64,000 nt of DNA from Ciborinia camelliae. Taxonomy: Eukaryota > Ascomycota > Leotiomycetes > Helotiales > Sclerotiniaceae. Position numbers and translations under genes: made by a program. Within the stretch, counting starts at the first letter, position 1. Every line of letters begins with the position of its first letter. This document shows positions 23,401 through 36,568 of the stretch, piece after piece. The DNA lies in contig JANPYM010000002.1 of assembly GCA_025890175.1 (NCBI GenBank), positions 139,798 through 203,797 on the forward strand, in the 5' to 3' direction. The notes beneath the pieces were generated by a model. That model did no database searches. It was not told where the DNA came from and was given only the letters and a program-made list of their open reading frames with translations.

Positions 23401-26400
23401 CACTGAGACTCGGAAATGCATGGACTCCATTCACGGGAATCTTGAACACCTATTGTTGGATTTAAGCTCGAGGTTAGTGAAAGTTTATCGAGAGTATATC
23501 GCAGTAGAGGAATTTCAGGTCAAAAGAGAGTATCTTACCGAGCCACCATCCCTCAAGTAATCCAAAAGCAAATCCAATTCTTGGAGTCTCGGGTTGTATC
23601 AACTCCATCAGAATCAGCTTCCCGCCTCTGCATTATCAATTGTCAGTATAGCGCCGTGCTAGAAGGTCATTACGTGCGTTGCCCATGGGGCGATAGATGA
23701 ATCATTGGAGCTATGCTCAAACCACATTGCAAGACTCCTCACTAGAAAGGTTCCAATTCTAGTGTATGAAAACTTCGGGAAGATACATTTTTTGATTACA
23801 CGCGGATGGTACGTAAAAAGACTGAACAGATGTATGAACAAGTGGGGTAAACTTACGTCTTGAGCAGAGAACGAGCTTTTTGCAATGAGTTCGCCAAATT
23901 CTTTGTGGCATGAATAACCTGTTCAAGTACTTAGTAAAAGAATCTCATAACTCCTTCAGACACTTACATTCGAAGCAATGATCAGATCGTAGGATCCTGG
24001 AGTGTATCCCTGGTCTTTAACGTCCTTTTCAACATCAAAGACTCTGAAGTTGACTCTCTTGGAGCCTTCGAATTTCTCACGAGCGGCTTCAAAAAATGCA
24101 GGTGATAGATCAGTAAAGTCGTATTGGCCATACAAAGGATCTCCATTTTTCGAAGTCAAAGACTCTAGTACGGACATGGTCGTTGCTCCCGTACCTGCGC
24201 CAATTTCCAAAATTTTCATGGATGGATCGAGATGTGCCAAGTGGCCGAGGTATTGTTTCAAAGGGTGCATGAAATTGGACATCTGGTTTAGGGCTGTGTA
24301 TGCTGCCGGCAACATGTTGGGATCGGTTTGAAAGAAGAAAGATAGGCGATCCAAATCATTTGTGATGAGCTTGCATATGTTATTCCCCACAGTGACCATC
24401 AGCTTTCCCAAATCATTGCTGCAGGCGACTTGGGAGAGAAGGAGCATTTCTTCATCATCGCCATTTCCAATTGAATTGTCATGTTTCTCATTGTCAGTGT
24501 CCGGAAGACTCTGATGGTCGTAAGACTCAAGCTTCTTTCGCATCCATTTGATATATTGCTGGATATGTGGTGGTAGTTGCATATCCAAGATGTTATTTGC
24601 GTCAACATAGACCATAGTTTTGCGTAAGAATAGAGATATCAGACGATCCAGGGCCCGAAAGAAGTTGATCGGCTCTGAAGTTTTTGGTCTTCCACTCTCG
24701 CAAAGTTTAATGATGGCCTCACTACTGAGAAGGCTAATGTCCCGTTTCCACTCAAGCTTGCGACACAGGTTAGAGGCGGCCTCGGTTGATCCAGAAGCCA
24801 AAGTATCACTGCGAGTTGCGAATGTCGTCACCTTTTGGAATTTAAGTCCTTCCACCTTCGCTAGAACAGCACCACTGCATTCATCGGTGACGCAAATTGA
24901 AGTCTCCGGTCCTAGATGGCCACCGAAATTCTCGAGATATTTTGCAGTAACGTTTGCTAAAGATGGGGATTGCGAGGCATTATCACTATACCCGAGTCCT
25001 GAAGATGCTATCCAGATGCGCTTCACTTCGGTTGGAAGAAGAGTCTCCATAGACTGTGCGCCACCGTTGGTGAGAGAGGCAAAGACGAGATGAAAGATCG
25101 CGTCCAAGGTTGTTGGATGAATGATGTGAGCATCCGAAGATACCTGGCAAATTTCGACTTGACCGATAGATTCTCTGGGGTTATGAGATATATTTTTGGT
25201 AATCTGGAACGATGGTCCATATTCGTACCCAGAATCTCGCAAAGCCTTGTAGAATTTATCTTTCATCTTGGAATCATGGGCCAGCGGAGTAGTAGTGTCT
25301 TGCAACATGCTAACATCTGAGAAAATTCCTTTATCTGTCGCATCGCTTTCACTATCTTCATACCGTATTCCGACGGTACCGCTGGCATTTTGCATCCATT
25401 TCTTGTTGTCTTCTGGGATAGAGAATATCTTGAATTCAAAAAGTTTAAGGTTTTCGCTGTCCAGGCTCGAGGCATTATATTGTAGTGGCCGAAGTGCTAC
25501 TTGGACCTCTAATCTTGATATCGGGTGTATTATCAACGGTGCCTCGAATTTTGCTTGTTCAATCAGAAACATTTTGACGGGTCGGCTCTGATCACCTAGC
25601 TGCTTTGCAGCTTCCAGAGCCATAACTAGCATCCCTGCAGCAGGATATACTACTGTTCCTTGAACCTGGTATGATATTAGCTACATGCTTAGGCCTTGTA
25701 TTTTTGAGAAAGTCAATATACCTTGTGATCTTCCACCCAAGGTGGATCAGAGACCTTGATGAAGTTTCGCCATCTAGCATCCAATGGGTTCCAGTCTGCC
25801 ACAGCCTTTCCAAGCAGTTTGTTCTTTGGGTTTGCACCAAAACGAATCCCCTTACTGATTCTGCTTTCGAACCAATATTTTTGGCTGTGGTCAAAGGGGT
25901 ACACGGGGAGGTCGATTAGAGACTTGACATTTGGAGATTGACAGTCGTCTCGATTAACTTGACCTAAGTCAACAGGATATCCCTCGCAATGCAGATCGCC
26001 TACTACGCCGAGGACCGTCTCTACTGCTGAGAAATTTCGCAGAAGTAGAGACATATATTTAGTTTGTGGCTTTTCGGAGCAGTGACTAATAATATCGCTC
26101 GCTGGGCCCCTCAATGCTGCATGAGGTCCTACTTCGATGAGATTATCGGCAAAGAATGATAGATTATGGCTACCATCAACTTTCTTCCGCCTGGAAATCG
26201 ACGTAGATGTAGGTGTGCAAATAATCGAGAGTGCTTTGCCAAACTTGACAGGTAAAACTAGATTTTGAACCCAGTAGTCACTGGAGCAAAGGCAACTTAT
26301 ACTTACTCTTTCCCCTGTCACAGACGAGATCATTGGAATATTCTGCTGAAATTCTTCACTGCCCTTTTCCAAGTCGCGGATTGATGTCTCGTAGTCATTA

Positions 26401-29186
26401 GATATGGCTCGCATGTGTGATGAATGATAGGCGACATTGACCTTTAGCTTAAAAGACTGTTCTCTTGCTTCGGAAAGCAATGAATGCAATGTTTCAATTT
26501 GGTCCCTGTGGCCGGATATAGTGAGATTATTCTCACTATTGTAGCAGGCAATAGTAAGATCGAGTGTTCCGTGCTTGGCCTCTACTTCTCTGAAATATGG
26601 CAATATTTGAGACGGTGAAAGCTTCACTGCCATCATGGTTCCTTGGGCAGAGTCCATCTTCGTAAGTAAAGCAGCTTGCACTCCTCTGAAATATGCAACC
26701 TTCATTGCAGATGATCGAGACAGAGCTCCGATGCAATAGCTATTTGCTAGTCAGCAAAGACATACAATTACAGACAAGAAGTAGAATTAAACTTTACGCT
26801 GCTGCAATTTCTCCGGATGAGTGCCCTACTACAACTGTAGGTCGAATTTTAAAGCTTGATAGTAAGTCTACTAAAGCAATCTGTATTGCCGTGCATAGGG
26901 GCTGACTATACTCTGGAGCATTGATATCGCAATCACCATTTTCGAAAAGTACCGCTTTATCTTGAAGTCAGTAACCAAAAGCAAATAAAAAAAGGGTGAG
27001 GATAAAGCTATCAGCTTAGAAGGGCTTACAGAGTAAATTCCATTCGCACCCCATGCCTCGTAGGAATTCCGCCGAATCTAACAGGCTCTGGTGGAAAACC
27101 GGATACCTGAGGAGTTCTCTTCCCATTCCAAACCACTGGGCACCTTGACCAGTGAAGACAAATCCAAGGCGAGGCGACGAAGGCTTGATAAGTACTGGAG
27201 TGGAGAGCCGGCTCTCAAGCAGACATAAGTCATCCATGGAGTTAACGATTAAATAAGTTCTCCAAGGAAAATTGGTCCTACGAACGTTTAGCGTATAAGC
27301 AAGTTTTGCTAGAAAGTTTTCATCATCGTCTCCCTGTTTAACCTTGAGGGCCTTGAAATATTGAGCATAGGCCACAGCTATTCGATATACACTATCTTTG
27401 TCAGATGCAGACCAGACCAATAACACAGGGTCCTTCTTTTTAAAGCTTTGAAGCTCCTTTTCAGAGCTCGAGGTCGCTTCAGGGCGATTCATGCCCTTAT
27501 TTTGGCAATCGATTTCGGCTTTTGTGGGTGGTTTAACGACGGTGTTATGCTTCCCTTCCAATTTATTTGTTCGTAAAAAGTTATAGGCGTCGTCAATTAC
27601 CACATGAACATTAGCGCCACCGAATCCCATACTGTTTATGGAAGCCCTGCGTATTCCATCGCCGGGCCATGCCATAAGCTCTAGAGGAAACTTGATGGCA
27701 GTCAGTGGATGAACCTTGGATTTATATAGACTGAGGGCTCACCTTGATGCCCAATATTTCTGTGTCAATTCTGGGGTTAGGGTTCTCAAAATTCACATTC
27801 TTGGGAATAACCCCACGCTCTAAAACGAGAATGGCTTTGATGAGACCGGCAAGACCACTGCCTCCCTCCAAGTGCCCAATGTTGGATTTGACAGCGCCCC
27901 TGTAATCAAAGATTAGCTATTAATACCAACTACGACTGAGCACCATAAGTATTCTATGATGAAAATTCAAAAATCACTTACACCAAGAGGGGCTCGCCAT
28001 CTTTTCGACTCTTTCGGAATACATTTCCAATTGCATTTGCCTCAAACGCATCCCCTAACCGAGTGCCAGTACCATGAGCTTCTATATATTTTGTGAGTTC
28101 TAAATCGAGTCCCGCCTTTATGTATGTGTCCTTAATTAGAGACTCTTGTGATTCTTGGCTTGTGCGGGTCATTCCTGCCTTTGTACGACCATTTTGATTA
28201 GTGTGCGACGATCTTATGACGGCACGGATCGTGTCACCATCACGCAAAGCATCAGAAAGACGTTTCAAGACAATGACACTGAATCCTTCACCTCTGGCAT
28301 ATCCATCGGCCCGATCATCAAAACTATAGGATCGCCCGTGCTTTGATAGGAGGTTCTGATTATCGAGTAAAAGCGTAGTCGCTGGCGATAATATCAAATT
28401 GCAACCAGCAACAAGACTCTTGAATGTGTGAGATCATTAGTCCAGTAAATTAATAATACATATATTATGGGAGAGAAGTAGCACATACCATGGCCGAGTC
28501 GCCACTCAAAAGGCTCTGGCAAGCAAGATCAATGCCCAACAAGCTGCTAGCGCAAGCGGCATCAACGCTGGTGCTTGTACCAAGAAGATTGAAAAACCAG
28601 CTAAGTCTGTTGGCGAGAATGGATGCTGAGACTCCAGTCATTCCGTACTGCGAGAACTGCTCCGGATCAGATGCAAACATCATTTTATAGTCATCTGTGA
28701 AACACCCGGTGAAAACTGAGGTTCGGGACCCTGAAATTTTGTCAAGGGGTATTCCGGCTAGAAACATGTTAATTATGAATATTCTTGAGGGCTAAGTTAT
28801 ACGTTACCATTCTCCAATGCATGATAAGCAGTTTCAAGAAGTACTCTTTGCTGTGGATCCATAGTTGCAGCCTCCGCAGGCGAAATTGAGAAGAAGGGGG
28901 CATCAAATGCAGCGATATCATCCTGGAGGAAGTGCCCCCTTTGAGCTGAGAACTGCGATGGTTATTGAGACGACGTCACTGCGTATTTGCCTATTGAACT
29001 TACAGTATCATAGCTATCCCCGCTCGAGCCGCGAAATGCATCCGCATTCATCCTGTCCTTGGGAATCTTCGAAGAAGCACATCGCCCTTCCACCAACATC
29101 TGCCAAAACCTCTCCACAGAGGTGGCATGTTCAGGAAACTTCACCGCGAAACCTATAACAGCCACTGGTTCTCTGTCGCCCGTCAT
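20404..29186 (-). CDS. Highly reducing type I polyketide synthase (KS-AT-DH-MT-ER-KR-ACP)
   Basis: Fourteen exons on the minus strand: 29004..29186, 28808..28952, 28489..28757, 27982..28418, 27743..27899, 27030..27690, 26798..26960, 25722..26739, 23968..25665, 23857..23918, 23539..23627, 21684..23449, 21308..21628, 20404..21246. They join without a frame break into 2,603 residues, starting [19 protein letters not shown]. All domains keep their key residues. KS has Cys178 (VDAACASSL, an unusual form of DTACSSS), His314 (EAHGTGT) and His354. AT has GHSSG with Ser665. DH has His1010 in [10 protein letters not shown] and Asp1199 (LDAIFH). MT has [10 protein letters not shown] near 1498. ER has [10 protein letters not shown] near 2027. 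KR has GGLGGIG near 2237, Ser2365 and Tyr2378 (ANYAAGN). ACP has GVDSL with Ser2556. It has no thioesterase or reductase, as usual for HR-PKS, so release needs another enzyme. The likely product is a reduced, C-methylated chain; its structure cannot be told. Confidence 0.93.
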
Positions 29187-32100
29187 CTCGACGGCTTGTT
29201 TTTTCGGGGATATCTTATTGCTAGATGCAGGTTATGAAGTACCAGTAGACAGTACAAACCCAATAGGTAAACACTCAATGATGGTATTGCGGTGCTTCAA
29301 TATGTTGGAAGAACATAGGCTGTAATATGTGAAAATTGAAGCGTGATTAACAAAGTACCTTATCATACATGGTACCGGTAAAACCTCTGTGCGATGATTG
29401 AAGCAAGTAACAACCCACTTGAGTTGGATCACTTCCACTTACGATATATATACAAATGTGCTGTATATGTTGACAACAAGATGAGTGACTAGGTAGTGTT
29501 AAAAATTCATCTTCTACCTAGCCTCATCGATGGCTTGTCGACACTTCATTGGAAAAAAGAGTTTCGCTTAAAATGACACTTAATCTAAGTGATCCAATTA
29601 ATAGAAAACGAAAAGCTCTATAAAAAGTCTCAAGTTAGTATTTATATACATTTAGCTTGATAATAATAAGAATAATAGAGAGTAGTAGTAATAACTTGAA
29701 ATGAAATTTAATACTATAAGTTCTTACAAAATAAATATGATTATATATATAAATCTACAAATTATATAACCTTACGAATCTATAAATCTATAAATTTATC
29801 CTTCGAATTACTATTAAAAGCCAGCTTTGAACAATATTTTAAATTTAATTTAAAACTAAGTTTAAATTAAGCATTCTCGAAAAGCCAAGCCAGGGGTTCG
29901 TAAAGCGTAGATCTCTAGTAGTATTTTTTCTGAAAATCTAATTTTTTCAATTTTACGCAGTACTATCATCTTTAAGTTGTAAGCTGTCAAACTGCTACTG
30001 TAGTTGTACTATATAGGGTATGAAACTGAATCCAATTTGAAAATTTAACGAAGTAGAGATGAGTATAACTACATCTCCGTACCCGAAGCAGGAATATTGG
30101 CAATGGCATAGAAAACAAATGACATTAAAGCCGGGCATAAACTTGGATTTTTCCAGTTAAAACTAAACAAAACTATCATTGATAGCACCAGATTAGATCA
30201 GCTTAGACAACCGACTCACTCTGTATCAGATTTACAGGGCTTAATACACCTTGCCTTAGCCTGCCTGTTTAGTATTCTCATTTAATTGAGAGTCAAATTT
30301 CTATGAGATTCCTCCTGCCGGTACTTAGGTATACATGATAGGTATGCATGCTAGGTAGTATCAGACTGTATCCCCCGAAAAATTAGATCGACTTTTTCCT
30401 TAAAGCCTAGGCCTACTTGTGCCACTTGCACGGAACCGGGGGGACTTGGCGTTTCTGGGCCATTTTAGACGCTCGAGGTCCCGTACGATCTCGGACTCCC
30501 GGATTGTAGTCCTGTGCAGCGGCCAGCGGGGACAACGGGAGAATGGGTCTGTCAACGTGGCAGTAGAGCAATTGAGCACAAGAATTCACATTATCCATTG
30601 ATATGATTCCAGCTACTAGAAGGTACTTAATGATTACCTAGGTACCCTTAGGCTTGATTAGGCCCTCATCAACCTTTCTATATTGCTATATGTATTATAA
30701 CCTGAAGTTAAGCTTTTGTAGAACATTTGATTTGAAGAAACTACCTAACTAACAGCCTCGATCGTACCTAGCTCATTGCTTATAGCGCCATCAAGATAGG
30801 TGGCGCCCGCAAACTGACATGCATATAGTTCCATTGCCCCGATAATCATGTTGTGTTGTTAACTTTTTAACAGCTTACCGGCGGGGCGGGTCTGTGGAAC
30901 TAGAGGTGGGTAATTATTGATAGGAATAATAAAAAGTGGAATGTTTTGCTGATCCACCTTGACGGCCGGGGTAAAGATATTCTCTAGATGCCTATAGGCA
31001 ATAGGAAGGCTTTAGCAAAAAAAACCTCCGAGTAGTTAAATATCCCGATTTTAAGTTTAGAGCAAATCGGATTTTTATGTCCACTTAGCTTTTTGAAGTA
31101 GCTTTAGAAAAAATAATACAATGATTAATCGGTTTTTATTATTCTTATTCTAATTACCTAGCGATATTATTGAAATCCAATCATTTTATCTATTGAAAAA
31201 AAAGTTGCAATAAAGTTTAAATTTTAATTATTAATTGATAAAATTTATATTTAAATTAGGTTTATTATAAGAAATTTTCAATCGATTTGCAAAAAATCAA
31301 AAAAAGATAAGGCTTAGAAAAATGATTTTTAACTCTAGTTTTATATAGCGTTGTAGTGGATTACATTTAAACGAATTCAAGCGAATTCTAACAACATTTT
31401 GTAAAACAAAATTACTAAAGCCCTCTCTAATCTATAGCGTAGAGCTTTTTAATCATGAACAATTTCAGACTAATAATGTGGATCAAATGTTCAATTTAGA
31501 CTTGATGGATTTTGACAGTCTCTCTCAGGTTCGGAATTTCAGATTTCATACCCTAGAATCCAAACGAATCGAGAGAAATATGGAGTCCTTTAAGTTCCGA
31601 TGGCCCATCCCACTATCATCGGTATGTTTTATATGTCCAAGTTAGTTTTCTAATCTGTCAACCAAAGCTTGCGTAACGTAACACACGCCTAAACCGATTT
31701 CAAGATCTATTGCATGTAAAAGTCCCGCTGTCTGAGACATCCGCTTTTCATTTCTCTATCTAAATTCTAAGGACCACTTTAGAAGTTTCGATAATCCACT
31801 GTTTTTTGGTTAATACATTTGGATGTAGAAGAGCGGAGTTTAACATCTAAAGCATCCCTAACTACCATAAATTTCGATGGATTTCAACATATTCAAAGAG
31901 CTTATAACCAGGGAATGGACCGGTAGTGTTATACGTGGCAAATTGTAACCCAAACAACTCTTCATGATCGTGCAATAAAACCATATGATGCTGGGAACTT
32001 TAATGGAAGTGTTGGATTATCCGGTGATGGTGATACAGTAGCTTGCATATTCAAAGCATATCTAGACGACCACATTTAGGCGCCAGGTACCAGGTGGTAG

Positions 32101-33975
32101 ATCCTCGTACTAGAATTTCCGCCGCAAACTTAGTTTCAGATATTCTTTAGTGAATATGGTGAATAGGCACATGCATCGTCTCATCAACCGCAGATAATGT
32201 TTTCTGGTATCATTCGGAATGGGGGTCGTTTCGAGAAAGGTTGAGGCAATGAAATACTCTAGTAAGAACGCGAAAGTTATCAATATTGAAGTTAGTGCAC
32301 CCAATTGTAAGTTCCTATAATTAATTCATGTATACTATAGCGTCCTTTTAAAACAATCCTGGATATATACATTAATAATACATTCATATATTAATAATTG
32401 TATATTTATTAAAAATAAATATTTTAATGGTTTAAATTGTTTTTTAGAAAATCTCAGGCTAACAATTTTTCAAAAAACATATATATATTTGTAAAAAGAA
32501 AGAAGAGAGAAGAAATATATAAAAGTTTTAATCTTTATTAACTTGAATTTAATAATCGTTAGCGATAATATCGCAAAAGTAATAGTACTATTACACTCTA
32601 CAATAAGAGTATTAGTGGTACTATTTTATTAAAACAATATTTAGTAAAATAATTAGATTTTAATAATATTATTAAGAAATCAGATTATATAATTTCTAGT
32701 TATATGATTTGGTGATACGTAATCTAGAATCACGTTGGCGGTTATATCGTATTAGATATAAGAAAGTGATATATAAGAGCAGCTAGTCTATAACTATATA
32801 TATATACTAGATAATACGTGAAAATAATATAGTTGCTTAAGTTGGTGTATTTAATTCTCGAGTCTATCGACATATATAACAATACAATTAAATTTTACTT
32901 TCTCTTTCGGTTTTCTACTACCCTATTAGAGGTTGGCGGAAAAATAATAAAAATAAAAATCTTAACTTTAATTCAAAATCGCTACTCACCGCTAGTCGTT
33001 ACACACCGCTAAAGATTAAGCGATATGCAATATGCGATGTTTAATGTTCAATGCTTAATGTTCGATGTTCAACTATTGATTGTGGATTGTTGATTGTCAA
33101 TTCTAACCTTACGATTTGCGATTTACAATTACGAGCTTTGAGTTTGGCTGTTCGGGCCGATCAATATCTTATATATATTATTGATAACGCCTTTTTACGA
33201 TCTACTTTGCAGCTTGTACTGCACAACTTATAAAGCCCTAGTATAAATTTAAACAATTGATAATATAATTAGATATATATATTAAATATTACTAAATTAA
33301 TGAAGTGTTTTCTAATATGTATATTAGAGATAATTTATAATTCAAAATTATAAATCATAGTAGAATTTTATAATTCGCGATCTAAAATCTAATTATTAAT
33401 TGTAATCACGTGATTGTAATTTTACAAATTATAATTTATAAATGAAATAGCATATATATCTAGAATTATCTCAAAAAAACACTATATCTATTTAAAATTC
33501 TTTTAAAAGATATCATATTATATATGTTCGAGTTATAGTAAAGTCTAAGGCATGCGAGAAAATATCACCGAGCTTTTTCTTGTTCGAAATACTCAGGGGA
33601 TTATTGATCTTTTGGAAACAGGAATTCGAAGAGCAAAACTCTCTAAATGAAAGGTTGTTCCTGGCAATACCACTTCGATAGTGCCCAAAAATCAGATGGA
33701 TTTGTGCGCAAATGCACCATGGTCACAAATTTGGTTCTCTCCGCAATCAGTACTACCATTTTGGATCTCATTTGACACGTGATGGTGGTGTGGCTACACC
33801 AACCCCAATGAATCTGGTTAGCCAATCATTTAATGGTAGTAGATCTTTCTAGGATATAAGACGTAGATACATATTCTATTATTTCTGTAGATTTTCTTCC
33901 AGCTCCACTCATATCACAGATTCCTATACGAAATCATCATCCATACAATTCAACGCCATCAAATTCTCCGTCAAC
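29187..33975. other. AT-rich intergenic region upstream of the PKS
   Basis: About 4.8 kb. The first 300 bases are the PKS promoter region. From about 29.6 kb it is AT-rich with scattered islands of normal composition, such as a GC-rich island at about 30400-30590. Coding-like scraps occur at 31458-31630 and 31950-32078 on the plus strand and at 32110..32304 on the minus strand, but none is recognisable. Low-complexity runs (AATGTTCAATGCTTAATG-like) lie near 33020-33140. Confidence 0.5.
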
Positions 33976-34737
33976 ATGAGCAATTCCAGTGACAAAATTA
34001 AGGTCTTAGCACTTCACGGTTCAGGACAGAACAGCTTGGTTGGTGAACCAATATGTCTCATGAATTTAATGCACCCGACTCTAACACCCGGTCTAGGTTT
34101 TTGAAGCCGTCACAGCCTCTTTGCGCAACGAGCTTGGCGAAAGCTATGAGTGGCATTTTGTCGAGGGGGCCATTCCCGCGCCCATGGATCCTGGTGAGAA
34201 ACACTATATATTACCCACTAGAACAACAGACTAATATAATCAGAGTTGGAAGGCTTTTCCCCCGAAGACGATCAGTACTTCACTTTCGCCGACATGGAAG
34301 ACCCCAAGAGCATCGCACGCGTCTGTAGTGAGATATTCGATTACTGCGATACCCATGGCCCCTTTGACCTTGTTGGGTGTGAAAGTATAGGGACGGCCAT
34401 TGCGGCCACCATGCTTCTAGAAAAATCCAGCAAGCCAGCGCCATTTAAAGGTGCAATTTTCTTCAACGGCGCCATCCCTCCAGCCTTCGTCGCTAGAAAG
34501 GATGACACCCATTACAATTTGAGCATCAGTATTCCCACAGCCAATATTTGGGGCAAAAACGATGCCAGGCACGCGGCCACTGCTCTCGCTCTCAGCAACA
34601 TTTGCACACCTAGCATCAACGAAAATTTTATTCATGAAAATGGGAGTACCATTCCTGGATCCTCTTCCGAGAATGATTTGATCAAGGCGGTTCAGGCGAT
34701 CAAGAAGACAGCCTATCGAGCTGTTTTGGCACATTGA
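33976..34737 (+). pseudogene. FSH1-family (DUF341, LovG-like) serine hydrolase, broken
   Basis: Coding parts are 33976..34038 (MSNSSDKIKVLALHGSGQN), 34097..34194 and 34244..34737, with plausible introns. In the second part the frame reads VFEAVTASLRNELGE and must shift to continue as SYEWHFVEGAIPAP. The run GAAAAG at 34139-34144 has one A too many for a continuous frame, so a stop follows within three codons. The third part (GFSPEDDQYFTFADM, GPFDLVGCESIGTAIAA, GAIFFNGAIPP, WGKNDA) is clearly FSH1-like. The nucleophile elbow reads CESIG where GFSQG is usual, so Ser is kept but the first Gly is lost. The usual GGH near the C-terminus reads NGS, so the catalytic His is gone. Relatives such as LovG release chains from HR-PKSs. 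This copy looks inactive. Confidence 0.75.
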
Positions 34738-34753
34738 TACTTTTGAATGTATC

Positions 34754-34840
34754 ATGTGCAGCGGATAGAGTAGAATTGGGAGGTTTGGGAAGATAGCTGC
34801 TGTTGACTTTACGCATATTTTCTTGCTGCTCCTTTCATTC
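34754..34840 (+). repeat. Degenerate copy of the DUF1749 gene's 3' end
   Basis: ATGTGCAGCGGATAGAG, then GGTTTGGGAAGAT, GCATATTTTCTTGC and CCTTTC.TTC match 18523..18616 in order with small indels. The source covers the last seven or so codons (VQRIERN) plus 3' flank. In this copy the codon after VQRIE is a stop. It starts 16 bases after the FSH1-type frame ends. Confidence 0.75.
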
Positions 34841-36568
34841 AGGCTTGTGGGATATATATTATAAACGACATGTTCATTCTCAATGAACTTTTGATCATAT
34901 ATCAATGTTGCATTTATTTACGGCCTTTGTGGGCAATGTTATATATACTGTAATTAGGACGCGATACGGATGGATGGGAACACTAGGTGGGTGGATGATC
35001 ACTGATCAAAATGGATTATTTTATCTGGCTAGCTTATGTATATGACGTGTCGCCTCTCCTTCTCCTTCTCCTCCATCAACATTGGGCGAGGTTTTTACAG
35101 TTTTGCAGTACTACCAAGCGTTCCACGAGCCCAGTTCCTTTTTAAAGAGCTCAAAGGTTTGTGTGGTGGCAGTGAAAAGCTTTGAACTGTACTTTAAGCT
35201 TGAAACCTGGACATGAAGTTTAGGGTGTAAAGTTTAGAATCCACACAGCAGCTTCAATAAGCCTAGCCTGATGAGTGTTCTTTAAGAATAAACCAACCTG
35301 AAGGCTATGCATCCTGTTAGATCGGATCCCTGTGTAGGATGTACTGTAGCTTTCTGTCCGAGTCTCTTCGAGATGAGCAAATCTCCGAATAATAATAGTT
35401 CCACATATTTACCGCATATAATCTCTTTTAAAAACTATTATTTTCTTGAATTAAAAATTTAATTCAATCGCATCCTAAGGTTTCGAGAGCACGCCATTTT
35501 CTGCCCATAAATTGGACAGTTAGGGTTGGTTTGATACTGACGCCAATTAAAAGGACGGCTGCTATGCAAAGCAGATGTATGCGTCACACGAGAAAATTCG
35601 CACAGGAAATACCATGGCGTCGCAAAAGAATTGTATTGTGCACAGTGTGACACAAGAGATCAGAGATGCCCGTTAAAATCGAAACCATCTTCATTCATTT
35701 GTCGGCAAACTAACACACCTGAAAACGTTGATCGATACATGACTCATCATATGATTCGGCTGAAGTTAAGGCAAAAGAATATTGACGGCTGGCGTTGAAC
35801 AAAATGATGGGATGATTCCATGGTTGTTCAAATAGCTGTGGCAAAATTCAAAGGTGTTAGCTATCTCAAATCTTTGATTGGGTATATTTACCCCTCATCA
35901 CTTCCAAGGACCATAGAACGCTGCCCCTGTGTGCACTACCTATCCTTATGGCCCTCGCTTAACGCAACCGACTTTATGTCATGAAATAAAAACTGCGTTA
36001 GTCTTAAAACAATACCTAGTTACAGCCTACACAAAACATAACATCCTCCAAATCAAAGGCGTATTAGCCATCTGGCAGCAGTGGTTTAGCATTGACGCAA
36101 CTTATGTTAGGTATTCAACGTCCCAACTTCCATGTATTCCAAAATTTTGATCATCAAATACGGAGTGTTAAGATAGGAAGAGCAAGCCAGAACTAAGGTA
36201 ACAATCAATATGATAGGAATAAAAATTTAAACTAATCTGCGATTTCTTCTGTCACCTGGTACACCAAGATGGTTTCAATTGAATAAAATGCTACAATCTG
36301 TACACCGTAGCCCCCGTACCCCAGTAATTCCCGCACGCCCGTCTCCCCGTATCCGTGTTCCCCCGTACCCCTTATTGTAACCCCGCACCCTTGGAATTCT
36401 ACGGTTTGAATGTATGCACCCCTTATTTCGCAACCGCGAACCGAACTTATTTTAAATGGACTAGAATGTTAGAACCAACAGAAGATATCCATGGAAGTTA
36501 TCAAGTTTCTTTCAGCCCTCGGCTGTTAAATATACTAAATTCTATATCTAAAAATTAGAGAACTCCTT
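34841..36568. other. Intergenic region, no gene seen
   Basis: About 1.7 kb of mixed composition. A stretch at 36300-36400 is rich in CCCCGTA-like words. I see no supported coding sequence. Confidence 0.45.

Noticed and set aside
26283..26318. Possible intron (GTAAGT...CCAG) in the PKS acyltransferase region
   Set aside because: It would be about 26 bases, too short, and its removal breaks the frame; reading through keeps the frame open.
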